From positions 1 through 6,777 of the forward strand of contig JANYKY010000082.1 of NCBI GenBank assembly GCA_025357975.1: DNA of 6,777 nucleotides. Reading direction: 5' to 3'. Positions 1 through 6,005 of this stretch are shown here, in pieces. Within the stretch, counting starts at the first letter, position 1, and every line of letters starts with the position of its first letter. The translations under genes were made by a program, and so were the position numbers. The notes beneath the pieces are model-generated. The model was not told the DNA's origin. It made no database searches and saw only the letters and a program-made list of their open reading frames with translations. This DNA comes from Gemmatimonadaceae bacterium (GTDB taxonomy: Bacteria; Gemmatimonadota; Gemmatimonadetes; Gemmatimonadales; Gemmatimonadaceae).

Positions 1-1
1 C

Positions 2-313
2 TCAGGCCTCAGAGCGTTCGCGCGTTTGGGGATTCCACCGGGCGAACTCAAGATCCACCTGGGTCCGGCAATTTGTGGACGCTGCTACGAAGTAAGCGCC
101 GAAGTAAGATCCCAACTTACTGGCCAGCCTCCGAACCGCCCGGGGAACGTGGACATTCGGTCACTGATCGCTGAACACGCGAGCGAGGAGGGCGTCACCG
201 ACGTATCTGTGAGCTCTGACTGTACCCGATGTGACAATGACCGTTTTTTTTCCCATCGCGCGGGGGATGCCGGTCGCCAGGTGGCGGTAATAGTGGCAGG
301 AATTATCGGGTAG
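2..313 (+). CDS. pgeF: PgeF/YfiH-family protein (laccase-domain, peptidoglycan editing factor), C-terminal part only
   Basis: This open frame enters from the left edge and ends at TAG 311-313, giving 103 visible residues. The family (YfiH, YlmD, PgeF, Cu-oxidase_4) comprises cytoplasmic metalloenzymes. Members have been described as multicopper-oxidase-like, as purine nucleoside phosphorylases, and as an editing factor that keeps peptidoglycan precursors correct. The visible part carries the family's C-terminal signatures: LGPAICGRCYEV at fragment residues 20-31, CTRCDNDRFFSHR at 74-86 and GRQVAVI at 91-97. The metal-binding His and Cys residues lie further upstream in this family, so they are outside the window and the enzyme's integrity cannot be judged. 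The TTG at 26 could be read as a start but is internal, because the frame stays open to the window edge and the fold needs more than 200 residues. The gene lies just upstream of the rimP promoter and is probably a separate unit. The family call is confident; the exact enzymatic role is not. Confidence 0.88.
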   Translation, partial: SGLRAFARLGIPPGELKIHLGPAICGRCYEVSAEVRSQLTGQPPNRPGNVDIRSLIAEHASEEGVTDVSVSSDCTRCDNDRFFSHRAGDAGRQVAVIVAGIIG

Positions 314-317
314 CGAG

Positions 318-339
318 TTGTTGGTCGCCGTTGTTGGTC
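318..339 (+). repeat. 9-bp direct repeat upstream of the rimP promoter
   Basis: TTGTTGGTC occurs at 318-326 and again, identically, at 331-339, separated by GCCG (13-bp period). The pair begins 4 nt after the pgeF stop and ends 3 nt before the -35 hexamer at 343. Relative to the predicted start near 378 it covers about -60 to -39, a usual place for an activator site. It could equally be a chance or slippage duplication; no binding protein can be named. Confidence 0.55.
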
Positions 340-342
340 AGC

Positions 343-371
343 TTGACTCTATAGGTAGCGAAGCCTAGATT
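343..371 (+). promoter_or_regulatory. Predicted sigma70-type promoter of the rimP-nusA-infB operon
   Basis: TTGACT (343-348, 5 of 6 consensus positions) is followed after exactly 17 bp by TAGATT (366-371, 4 of 6). Transcription would begin near 378. It is the only good promoter seen between the pgeF stop and rimP, and it faces the operon. No extended -10 TGn is present. The call is from consensus matching only; no transcription start has been measured. Confidence 0.6.
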
Positions 372-402
372 GCTTCGTGTAGCGCGGTTTGGGCGGCGCT
401 CG

Positions 403-432
403 AAAATGTGGGGATGCCCCCCACATTTTTTT
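403..432 (+). terminator. Intrinsic terminator hairpin in the rimP leader (candidate attenuator)
   Basis: AAAATGTGGGG (403-413) pairs perfectly with CCCCACATTTT (419-429), giving 11 bp around the 5-nt loop ATGCC. The T-run covers 426-432, so three unpaired T follow the stem. It lies about 25 nt after the predicted transcription start and ends 26 nt before the rimP ATG. It can stop read-through from pgeF, and if the promoter at 343-371 is real it must also act on the operon's own transcript. The second property is what makes it a candidate attenuator. Confidence 0.75.
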
Positions 433-433
433 G

Positions 434-454
434 TTTCGGGAAGTTTGCTCGAAA
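434..454 (+). promoter_or_regulatory. Possible small hairpin covering the rimP translation-start region
   Basis: TTTCGGG (434-440) can pair with CTCGAAA (448-454), 7 bp with one G-U, around the loop AAGTTTG. It ends 4 nt before the rimP ATG at 459 and so covers the place where a Shine-Dalgarno would normally sit; none is obvious there. TTTCGGG could instead pair with the upstream CTCGAAA at 399-405. The structure is short and may be coincidental. Confidence 0.3.
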
Positions 455-458
455 TAAG

Positions 459-938
459 ATGAACGAAGCCTTGCAAAATATTGTAGCTGCTGAACTTACG
501 GAGTTGGGTCTCGATCTTTTTGAGCTCCGTTCCGTAGGCACCAGGAGCCGTCCGGTGCTCGATGTTCGCATCGAGCGAAAGGATGGCGAGAAGGTCATGG
601 TCGAAGATTGTGCACGGGCATCACGCGCGATCGAGGCACGGCTGGACGAGGGCAGTCTTGTGGGCACGATGTACGTGCTTGAAGTCTCGTCCCCGGGCGT
701 TGAAAGGCCGCTTCGAAACGCGGCCGACTGGCGCCGGTTCATCGGAAGGGATGCCGTGGTCACATCGCATCCATCGGATGGCCAGCCCGGGTTGAGCTCC
801 AAAGAGATTATAATCGCCGGAGTCGAGGGTGACGAAGGTGCTGAAGTGATTTTGGTAGAGGACGCGTCGGGAAGCCCCCACCGTGTTCCGCTTGCCGCCG
901 TAACCAAGGCGCGGCTGGCATTCAACTGGAAAAGGTAA
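459..938 (+). CDS. rimP: Ribosome maturation factor RimP
   Basis: RimP is a cytoplasmic assembly factor that binds the 30S subunit and helps the early maturation of its head, around ribosomal protein S12. The 159-residue product is normal for the family. The N-terminal alpha/beta domain spans about residues 1-84 and contains the hallmark LEVSSPG at 74-80 followed by ERPL. The C-terminal SH3-like domain follows and ends in VTKARL at about 148-153. ATG 459 is preferred because it matches the usual family N-terminus (MNEALQNIVAAELTELG). The longer in-frame GTG at 408 lies inside the terminator stem and would add an atypical PTFFCF-rich leader. There is no clear Shine-Dalgarno before 459, and the region may be folded. 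It is the first gene of the operon, as in many bacteria (ylxS-nusA in Bacillus). Its TAA stop forms part of the nusA ribosome binding site. Confidence 0.93.
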   Translation: MNEALQNIVAAELTELGLDLFELRSVGTRSRPVLDVRIERKDGEKVMVEDCARASRAIEARLDEGSLVGTMYVLEVSSPGVERPLRNAADWRRFIGRDAVVTSHPSDGQPGLSSKEIIIAGVEGDEGAEVILVEDASGSPHRVPLAAVTKARLAFNWKR

Positions 939-942
939 GGAG
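936..942 (+). promoter_or_regulatory. nusA ribosome binding site overlapping the rimP stop
   Basis: TAAGGAG (936-942) contains AAGGAG, ending 7 nt before the nusA ATG at 950. Its first three bases are the rimP stop codon. Ribosomes finishing rimP therefore stop directly on the nusA loading site, which suggests translational coupling. Confidence 0.8.
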
Positions 943-949
943 CTTTAGG

Positions 950-2446
950 ATGGCTGGTTCACTTGAAATCCTGACTGCGATCCGCGAGCTGACGAACACC
1001 AAGCAACTCGACCGCACCGAGCTGCACGGTCTGCTGTTCGATGGTATCACGGCCGCGCTGGCAAAGAAGCATGGACCGACCGTCCAGGCAGAAGTCGACA
1101 TCGATGAGGACAAGGGAACGATTCGCATCGTTCGCCTCCGCACCGTAGTGGCGGAAGTGGTGGACGCGGCCCGCGAAGTCTCACTCGAAGAAGCGCGGTT
1201 CGAAGACCCTGAGTTCCAGGTCGGCGACGTGCTCGAGAACCCTGTCGATTTCGCGGAGTTCGGGCGCATGGCCGTTCTTGCCGCGAAGCAGCGCATCATC
1301 CAGCGCGTCAGGGAAGGCGAGCGCACGAAGATTCGTGACGAGTTCACGAGCCGCGTTGGGGACCTGTTGTCTGGCGAGGTTCAGCAGATCGAGCGCGGAA
1401 AGCTCGTGATAATGCTGAACAAGTTCCGCGAAGCCGAAGCCGTCATTCCTTACCGGGAGCAGAACCATCGCGAGCATTTCCATCAGGGAGACGCTCTGCG
1501 TGCCGTTCTCAAGCGCGTCGAGGAAACGCCGAAGGGCCCGCGCCTCATGTTGAGCCGCGGCGATCCGATGTTCGTGAAGGCACTCTTCAAGCTCGAGGTT
1601 CCCGAGATCCAGCAGGGAATCGTGGAGATCAGGGCAGCTGCGCGGGAAGTCGGAAATCGTACCAAGATCGCTGTATTCTCGCGAGATGATTCGGTTGATC
1701 CGGTTGGCGCGTGCGTTGGCCTCAAGGGCTCGCGCGTGCAGGCCGTGGTAAACGAGCTCCAGGGCGAGAGAATCGACATCGTTCCATGGTCGGCCGACCC
1801 AGAAAGATTCGCGAAGCTTGCGCTCGCTCCGGCGCGTGTCGCTCGCGTCTTCAGCGATGCCGCGACGAAGACCATTCAGGCCGTCGTCGACGAAGATCAG
1901 CTCTCGCTCGCGATCGGGCGCAATGGGCAGAATGTTCGCCTCGCATCCGAGTTGACGGAGTGGAAGATCGAGCTGTACTCGAGCCGCGAGTGGATGGAGC
2001 GCGGGTCCGAGCAGCAGATCTTTGCACCGCTTCCCGGCGAAGAATCTGAGGCGAATGTCAACCCGCGCCTCACTGAGATCGAGGGTCTTGAGCCGGCAAC
2101 TGTCGCTGTGCTCGAAGAGGCAGGATACAAGACGCTCGACGACATCATCGACCTCGAGCGAGAGGATTTTTTGCACCTTGCTGGAATTGCGCCTGAGGAG
2201 GCTGACCGTCTCATGACGATCATCAACGAGCTCACCACTGAAGACGGAGATGGGTCGGACGACGCATCGCAGTCGGAGATTCCTGAGCCCGCTGCGCCAA
2301 GCGATGAGACACCGTCGGAAAGTGGCACTATCGGCAGTGATGGCGGAGCAGGAGATGCGACGAACGCGAATGACAGCGGCACCAATCCCAAATCGGACGC
2401 TGGCAACGTGCCGCCGTCAACGCCGGGCGAGAGAAAAGGTAGTTGA
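950..2446 (+). CDS. nusA: Transcription termination/antitermination factor NusA
   Basis: NusA binds RNA polymerase and nascent RNA and modulates pausing, intrinsic termination and antitermination. The 498-residue product shows the standard order: an RNA-polymerase-binding N-terminal domain (about 1-130), an S1 domain (about 135-200), KH1 with its GXXG loop as GLKG at 257-260, and KH2 with GRNG at 323-326 inside AIGRNGQNVRLASELTEWKI. A helix-hairpin-helix (AR-like) module follows at about 370-428. The last 68 residues (431-498) are rich in Asp, Glu, Ser, Gly and Pro and are probably disordered. E. coli NusA is of similar length but has two acidic repeats, and Bacillus NusA has none; this one has a single recognisable module plus a tail. 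ATG 950 follows a good Shine-Dalgarno and gives the canonical start. The TGA stop at 2444-2446 overlaps the ylxQ start. NusA might act on the terminator in its own leader, but that is inference. Confidence 0.97.
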   Translation: MAGSLEILTAIRELTNTKQLDRTELHGLLFDGITAALAKKHGPTVQAEVDIDEDKGTIRIVRLRTVVAEVVDAAREVSLEEARFEDPEFQVGDVLENPVDFAEFGRMAVLAAKQRIIQRVREGERTKIRDEFTSRVGDLLSGEVQQIERGKLVIMLNKFREAEAVIPYREQNHREHFHQGDALRAVLKRVEETPKGPRLMLSRGDPMFVKALFKLEVPEIQQGIVEIRAAAREVGNRTKIAVFSRDDSVDPVGACVGLKGSRVQAVVNELQGERIDIVPWSADPERFAKLALAPARVARVFSDAATKTIQAVVDEDQLSLAIGRNGQNVRLASELTEWKIELYSSREWMERGSEQQIFAPLPGEESEANVNPRLTEIEGLEPATVAVLEEAGYKTLDDIIDLEREDFLHLAGIAPEEADRLMTIINELTTEDGDGSDDASQSEIPEPAAPSDETPSESGTIGSDGGAGDATNANDSGTNPKSDAGNVPPSTPGERKGS

Positions 2447-2826
2447 TAAGCGAGGTCGCGAAGAAAAAGGCGCTTGGTCTGGTCGGCCTCGGTCTTCGCG
2501 GTCGGATGGCGGTAGTCGGCGTCGCCCAGGCGCGTGACGCAGCAAAGCACGGTAAGCTGAAAGTCGCGCTTGTGGCGAGCGATGCATCGAAGAATAGTTT
2601 GGATAAGATCACGGGCTTGTTGAAAGCTCACGGAGTTCCGGTCATCAGCGATTTGTCCGCGACCGAGCTCGGAGGAATGACGGGACGCGAGTCGGTCGCG
2701 GTCATTGGTGTTACCGACAGGGGCTTGGCGAAGGGAATTCTCGACGCGATTCCGAGTAGTGACGGCGTGACGGGAAAGGATTTGCGGCCGGTTCGACCAC
2801 CGAACCGACGGGGATTAAGGAGGTAG
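2443..2826 (+). CDS. ylxQ: L7Ae/L30e-family RNA-binding protein, YlxQ-like
   Basis: This 127-residue protein resembles YlxQ, the L7Ae/L30e-fold protein found between nusA and infB in Bacillus and many other bacteria. The family binds kinked RNA (K-turn-like motifs); the cellular role of YlxQ itself is not well defined. Family marks seen here are LGLVGLGLRGRM near the N-terminus (11-22), VALVASDASKNSLDKI at 41-56 (the 'lvllA.DAS.Nt.kk' region) and GRESVAVIGVTDRGLAKGIL at 81-100. A basic tail of about 20 residues ends in NRRGLRR. The start is TTG 2443 within the 4-nt overlap TTGA with the nusA stop; an AAAAGG lies only 3 nt upstream, so coupling to nusA translation is likely. The next in-frame ATG (2506) would remove the conserved first helix. 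The ylxR gene usually found before ylxQ is absent. The last codons, AGG AGG, double as the infB Shine-Dalgarno. Confidence 0.87.
   Translation: MISEVAKKKALGLVGLGLRGRMAVVGVAQARDAAKHGKLKVALVASDASKNSLDKITGLLKAHGVPVISDLSATELGGMTGRESVAVIGVTDRGLAKGILDAIPSSDGVTGKDLRPVRPPNRRGLRR
2817..2824 (+). promoter_or_regulatory. Strong infB ribosome binding site
   Basis: AAGGAGGT (2817-2824) is a full match to the anti-Shine-Dalgarno core and ends 6 nt before the infB TTG at 2831. It decides the infB start. It lies inside the last codons and stop of ylxQ. Confidence 0.88.
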
Positions 2827-2830
2827 TGTT

Positions 2831-5599
2831 TTGAGCAAGCTTCTCGTGAACGACATGGCTGGCGAATTCGGGATATCCGTCGATGAAGTGATCAATCTCC
2901 TTCGGCTGATGGACGTCCCGGTGCGCAGCCATATGACGCCTCTCTCGGACGAGCAGGTTGCCCGAATCAGAGTACGATGGGAGCGCGAGAAAAGAGCTCG
3001 GGCGACCGCTCCGGCAACGACGCCGACGCGCCGTCGCCGCGGCGCGGCACCAGTTGTCGAAGCCCCTCCTCTTGCACCGGAGCCCGCAGTTGACCCGGCA
3101 GGCCGTCGGCGTCGCCGCGTCGTCGAAGCCGCACCCGTTGTCGACGAAGAGCCTTCGACAGAACCTGTTGTGCCAACGTCTTCCGTCTCCGACGTAAGCA
3201 CTCCGGAAATTCCAGCTCCGCCGCCAAAGCGCGCGCCCGCGCCTGCTCCCGAAAGTCAGGCACCGCCGGTCACTTCCGTCCCGGCGCCAGAGGCACCGTC
3301 TCAGGGCGACCGCGGAGATATCGCATCAGCGCCGGTTGAACAGCGACCACCGGCACCTCGTCCGCAGGCGCCGCCGTCTTCGCCGCCGCCTGCGGCAGCC
3401 GCTCAGCCGTCGCAACCAGCGTCATCTCAGGGTGCCCAGTCGTCCCCGGATCGCCCGCGTCCGCGCCCTATCGTTCCGGGCGCTCCGCGTCCGCGTCCTG
3501 TCGCCACCGGCACCCCGTTCGCGCCACCGCGGCCCGTTGCCTCGGCGGCTCCTGGCGCAAGCGCTGGCTCAGGGTTCGCCGGCGCTCGCAGAGACGACCG
3601 CCCGCGTCCGGGCGGCAGTGTTGGCGACGATCGCTCGAGACGTGGCAAGAAAGGCAAGCGCGGGTCGGTAGATCAGGAAGCGGTGTCGTCCAGCATCTCC
3701 AAGACGATGACCGCTCTTCGCGGACCTGCGCCACGTCGCGGAGGAGCTCGTCGCGCCGACGACGTTTCTTATCGTGAAGAGGTCGAGGCGCAGCGCGTCG
3801 CGGCCGTCGAGCGCGAGAAGAAAACCGTTCGCGTCAACGAGTTCATCACTGTCAGCGAGCTTGCAGGAATTCTTAAGATTCCCGCGACACAGATCGTAGG
3901 ATTTGCGTTCAAGAACCTTGGCCTAATGGTCACCATCAATCAGCGTCTCGACTTCGACCAGATCGAGCTCATCGCCGGTGAATTTGGTTTCCAGGCAGTC
4001 AAGGAAGAGGAGTACACGGCTGGGCTCGAGGAAGCGGTCATCATCGATACTCCCGAAGAGCTCGAGTCGCGGCCGCCGGTTGTTACCATCATGGGTCACG
4101 TCGACCACGGTAAGACGTCGCTGCTCGATTACATCCGGAAAGCGAATGTCGTGGCTGGCGAGTCCGGCGGTATCACGCAGCATATCGGTGCGTACAACGT
4201 CGCCTTGCCGAACGACAGGCACATCACGTTCCTGGACACGCCAGGTCACGAAGCATTTACGGCAATGCGTGCTCGCGGCGCCCAGGTGACGGATATCGTC
4301 GTCCTCGTTGTCGCTGCCGACGATCAGGTGATGCCGCAAACCATCGAAGCGATTTCGCACGCCAAGAACGCCGGTGTACCGATGATCGTCGCGATCAACA
4401 AGATCGACTTGCCTTCAGCCAATGCAGGAAAGGTGAAGCAGGACCTTCTTCAGCACGGAGTCGTGCTCGAAGAATTCGGTGGCACAACGCTCTCGAGCGA
4501 GATCTCAGCCAAGAAGGGAACAGGCGTCGATACACTTCTCGACCAGATCCTTCTCCAGGCGGAAATTCTCGATCTCAAGGCGAACCCCAATCGCAGGGCA
4601 GTCGGCGCAGTCGTCGAAGCGCAGCTCGATCCGGGCAAGGGTCCAGTTGCCACCGTCCTCGTCTCTGCCGGTACGCTCAAGGTCGGTGACGATTTCATTT
4701 GCGGAATGTTCTCGGGACGCGTTCGCGCGTTGCTCGACGAGCGCGGAAAGATCGTCAAGTCGGCTGGCCCGGCCATTCCTGTTCAGGTTCTTGGTATCGG
4801 CGGAGTGCCGATGGCCGGCGACCAGTTTGTCGTCGTCGAGGATGCAATGGAGTCACGCGAGATCGCGCAGACTCGCCAGCGTCTCGATCGCGAAGCGAAG
4901 AGCCGTCGTACGACCAAGAGCATCGTGTCGCTCGAAGACTTCATGAATGCGTCGGCGGCAGGCGAGAAGCGCACGCTCCGAATCGTCATCAAGGCCGATC
5001 AGGGCGGCCCGGCAGAAGCACTCGCCGATGCGCTCGGCCAGCTCTCGCACGATGAAGTATCGGTGGACGTAATTCATCGCGGCGTCGGTTCCGTTACGGA
5101 GAGCGACATTCTTCTTGCGCGAGCGTCGGGCGCCATCATCGTCGGCTTCCACGTGCGGCCTGATAACAACGCACGTGCGGCTGCCGAGCGCGAAGGCGTT
5201 GACATCAAGCTCTACAAAGTCATATACGAAGCGGTAGAAGACGTTCGCGCCGCTCTCGAGGGAATGCTTCGTCCGGAAGAGCGCGAAGTTGTGCTCGGAG
5301 AGGCTGAAGTTCGCGAATCGTTCAAGGTTCCGAAGCTGGGGCTCATCGCCGGCTGCTCTGTGCGCAGCGGCATCATCGTGCGTCAGGCGCGTGCCCGCGT
5401 CATTCGGGACAGCGTCGAGATTTACGATGGCAACATCGGCTCGCTGCGTCGTTTCAAGGACGACGTGAAGGAAGTTCGCGAGGGATTCGAGTGCGGTATC
5501 GGAATTGAGAACTTCAACGACATCAAGGTAGGCGACTTGATCGAGTGCTATCGCAAGGAACAGGTTGCGCGCACACTGACGTCGGCCGCGCTTGCGTAA
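2831..5599 (+). CDS. infB: Translation initiation factor IF-2
   Basis: IF2 is the GTPase that places formyl-Met-tRNA on the 30S subunit and promotes joining of the 50S. The 922-residue protein opens with an IF2_N module (about 1-50, [20 protein letters not shown]). A long Pro/Ala/Arg-rich linker follows (about 51-334), then a second IF2_N module (about 335-390). The GTPase domain (about 415-585) has G1 GHVDHGKT at 422-429, G2 GITQHIGAY at 447-455, G3 DTPGH at 469-473, G4 NKID at 523-526 and G5 SAKKG at 559-563, so every switch element is present. Domain II, domain III (about 700-810) and the initiator-tRNA-binding C2 domain (about 820-910) complete the factor. The start is TTG 2831, chosen for the perfect Shine-Dalgarno and because it yields the complete N-terminal module; the ATG at 2855 would cut into it. 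The linker makes it somewhat long for the family. The 3' end overlaps rbfA by 8 nt. Confidence 0.97.
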   Translation: MSKLLVNDMAGEFGISVDEVINLLRLMDVPVRSHMTPLSDEQVARIRVRWEREKRARATAPATTPTRRRRGAAPVVEAPPLAPEPAVDPAGRRRRRVVEAAPVVDEEPSTEPVVPTSSVSDVSTPEIPAPPPKRAPAPAPESQAPPVTSVPAPEAPSQGDRGDIASAPVEQRPPAPRPQAPPSSPPPAAAAQPSQPASSQGAQSSPDRPRPRPIVPGAPRPRPVATGTPFAPPRPVASAAPGASAGSGFAGARRDDRPRPGGSVGDDRSRRGKKGKRGSVDQEAVSSSISKTMTALRGPAPRRGGARRADDVSYREEVEAQRVAAVEREKKTVRVNEFITVSELAGILKIPATQIVGFAFKNLGLMVTINQRLDFDQIELIAGEFGFQAVKEEEYTAGLEEAVIIDTPEELESRPPVVTIMGHVDHGKTSLLDYIRKANVVAGESGGITQHIGAYNVALPNDRHITFLDTPGHEAFTAMRARGAQVTDIVVLVVAADDQVMPQTIEAISHAKNAGVPMIVAINKIDLPSANAGKVKQDLLQHGVVLEEFGGTTLSSEISAKKGTGVDTLLDQILLQAEILDLKANPNRRAVGAVVEAQLDPGKGPVATVLVSAGTLKVGDDFICGMFSGRVRALLDERGKIVKSAGPAIPVQVLGIGGVPMAGDQFVVVEDAMESREIAQTRQRLDREAKSRRTTKSIVSLEDFMNASAAGEKRTLRIVIKADQGGPAEALADALGQLSHDEVSVDVIHRGVGSVTESDILLARASGAIIVGFHVRPDNNARAAAEREGVDIKLYKVIYEAVEDVRAALEGMLRPEEREVVLGEAEVRESFKVPKLGLIAGCSVRSGIIVRQARARVIRDSVEIYDGNIGSLRRFKDDVKEVREGFECGIGIENFNDIKVGDLIECYRKEQVARTLTSAALA
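3455..3514 (+). repeat. 30-bp imperfect tandem repeat in the IF2 linker
   Basis: CCGCGTCCGCGCCCTATCG (3455-3473) recurs at 3485-3503 with 17 of 19 bases matching, a 30-bp period. In protein it reads [10 protein letters not shown] then [10 protein letters not shown], followed by the looser [10 protein letters not shown]. The repeat keeps the reading frame and lies in the low-complexity linker, so it looks like in-frame expansion of a flexible segment. Confidence 0.65.
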
Positions 5600-6005
5600 T
5601 ACGCGCCGCTCGGACCGCGTTGCCGAGGCGGTCCGGGAAGAGGTGGCGACATTTCTCGCGGAATCGGCGAAAGATCCGCGCATTGTTGGATTCGTTACGG
5701 TCACCGGAGTCGAGGTCACGCAGGATCTCCGTCACGCAAAAGTTTTTGTGAGCGTGATGGGCAGCGAATCCGAAAAGGAAGCGACCTTTCAGGGACTCGC
5801 GAGCACTGCATCGCATCTGCGGTCGCGGGTTGGCCGGGCGCTGAGGCTTCGCGTTGCGCCGGAATTCCAGTTCAAGGAAGATGACAGCGTTGCACGCGCG
5901 GCCAGAATCGAGTCGCTTCTTGCAGGCATCAAGTCGGAAGCTCCGGTGGAACCTATCGCCGATGCATCTTCGCCGGCGGCGCCGAGCGAAATCTCCAACG
6001 ACTGA
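5592..6005 (+). CDS. rbfA: 30S ribosome-binding factor RbfA
   Basis: RbfA is a small KH-fold (type II) cytoplasmic protein that binds near the 16S rRNA 5' helix and is needed for late 30S maturation and cold adaptation. The 137-residue product matches the family across its length: RVAEAVREEVATFL (9-22), KDPRIVGFVTVTGVEVTQDL (27-46), AKVFVSVMG (49-57), LRLRVAPEFQFKEDDSV (84-100). A Pro/Ala/Ser-rich tail follows from about 115. The start is well constrained: the same frame has a TGA at 5577-5579 and the only start-like codon before the conserved region is TTG 5592. That start overlaps the infB stop by 8 nt, and no Shine-Dalgarno is visible, so translation is probably coupled to infB. The ylxP gene that separates infB and rbfA in Bacillus is absent. 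RbfA acts in the same 30S maturation pathway as RimP at the head of the operon. Confidence 0.94.
   Translation: MRNTRRSDRVAEAVREEVATFLAESAKDPRIVGFVTVTGVEVTQDLRHAKVFVSVMGSESEKEATFQGLASTASHLRSRVGRALRLRVAPEFQFKEDDSVARAARIESLLAGIKSEAPVEPIADASSPAAPSEISND

Noticed and set aside
244..251. Run of eight T in pgeF that could suggest a terminator or a frameshift
   Set aside because: It reads in frame as part of the conserved DRFFSH motif and has no preceding GC-rich hairpin.
26..313. Small complete gene starting at TTG 26
   Set aside because: The frame is open to the window edge and the sequence is clearly the C-terminal part of the longer PgeF family.
408..458. Longer rimP start at GTG 408
   Set aside because: The codon is inside the terminator stem, has no Shine-Dalgarno, and adds a non-family peptide. 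ATG 459 matches the family N-terminus.
378..458. K-turn in the leader as a target for the YlxQ L7Ae-family protein
   Set aside because: No paired GA/AG tandem next to a 3-nt bulge could be found in the leader, so an autoregulatory K-turn is not supported.
314..458. A tRNA gene before rimP, like metY in E. coli
   Set aside because: No cloverleaf, T-loop GTTCGA-type motif or CCA end was seen in the 145-nt gap.
431..460. Second possible promoter, TTGTTT (431-436) with TAAGAT (455-460), 18-bp spacer
   Set aside because: Its -10 overlaps the rimP ATG, so transcripts would begin inside the gene. The -35 is also formed from the terminator T-tract.
1181..2176. 331-codon open frame on the minus strand opposite nusA
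   Set aside because: It lies wholly antisense to a well-supported nusA and no family was recognised in it. GC-rich third positions commonly create such shadow frames.
4853..5719. 288-codon open frame on the minus strand opposite the 3' half of infB and the start of rbfA
   Set aside because: It is a shadow of the IF2 and RbfA coding pattern, with no recognisable motif and no separate promoter or ribosome binding site.
5854..5961. Longer truB starts upstream of 5962, including the ATG at 5881
   Set aside because: They would overlap the conserved rbfA coding region by more than 120 nt. AAGGAAG abuts ATG 5881 directly, which is too close to act as a ribosome binding site.
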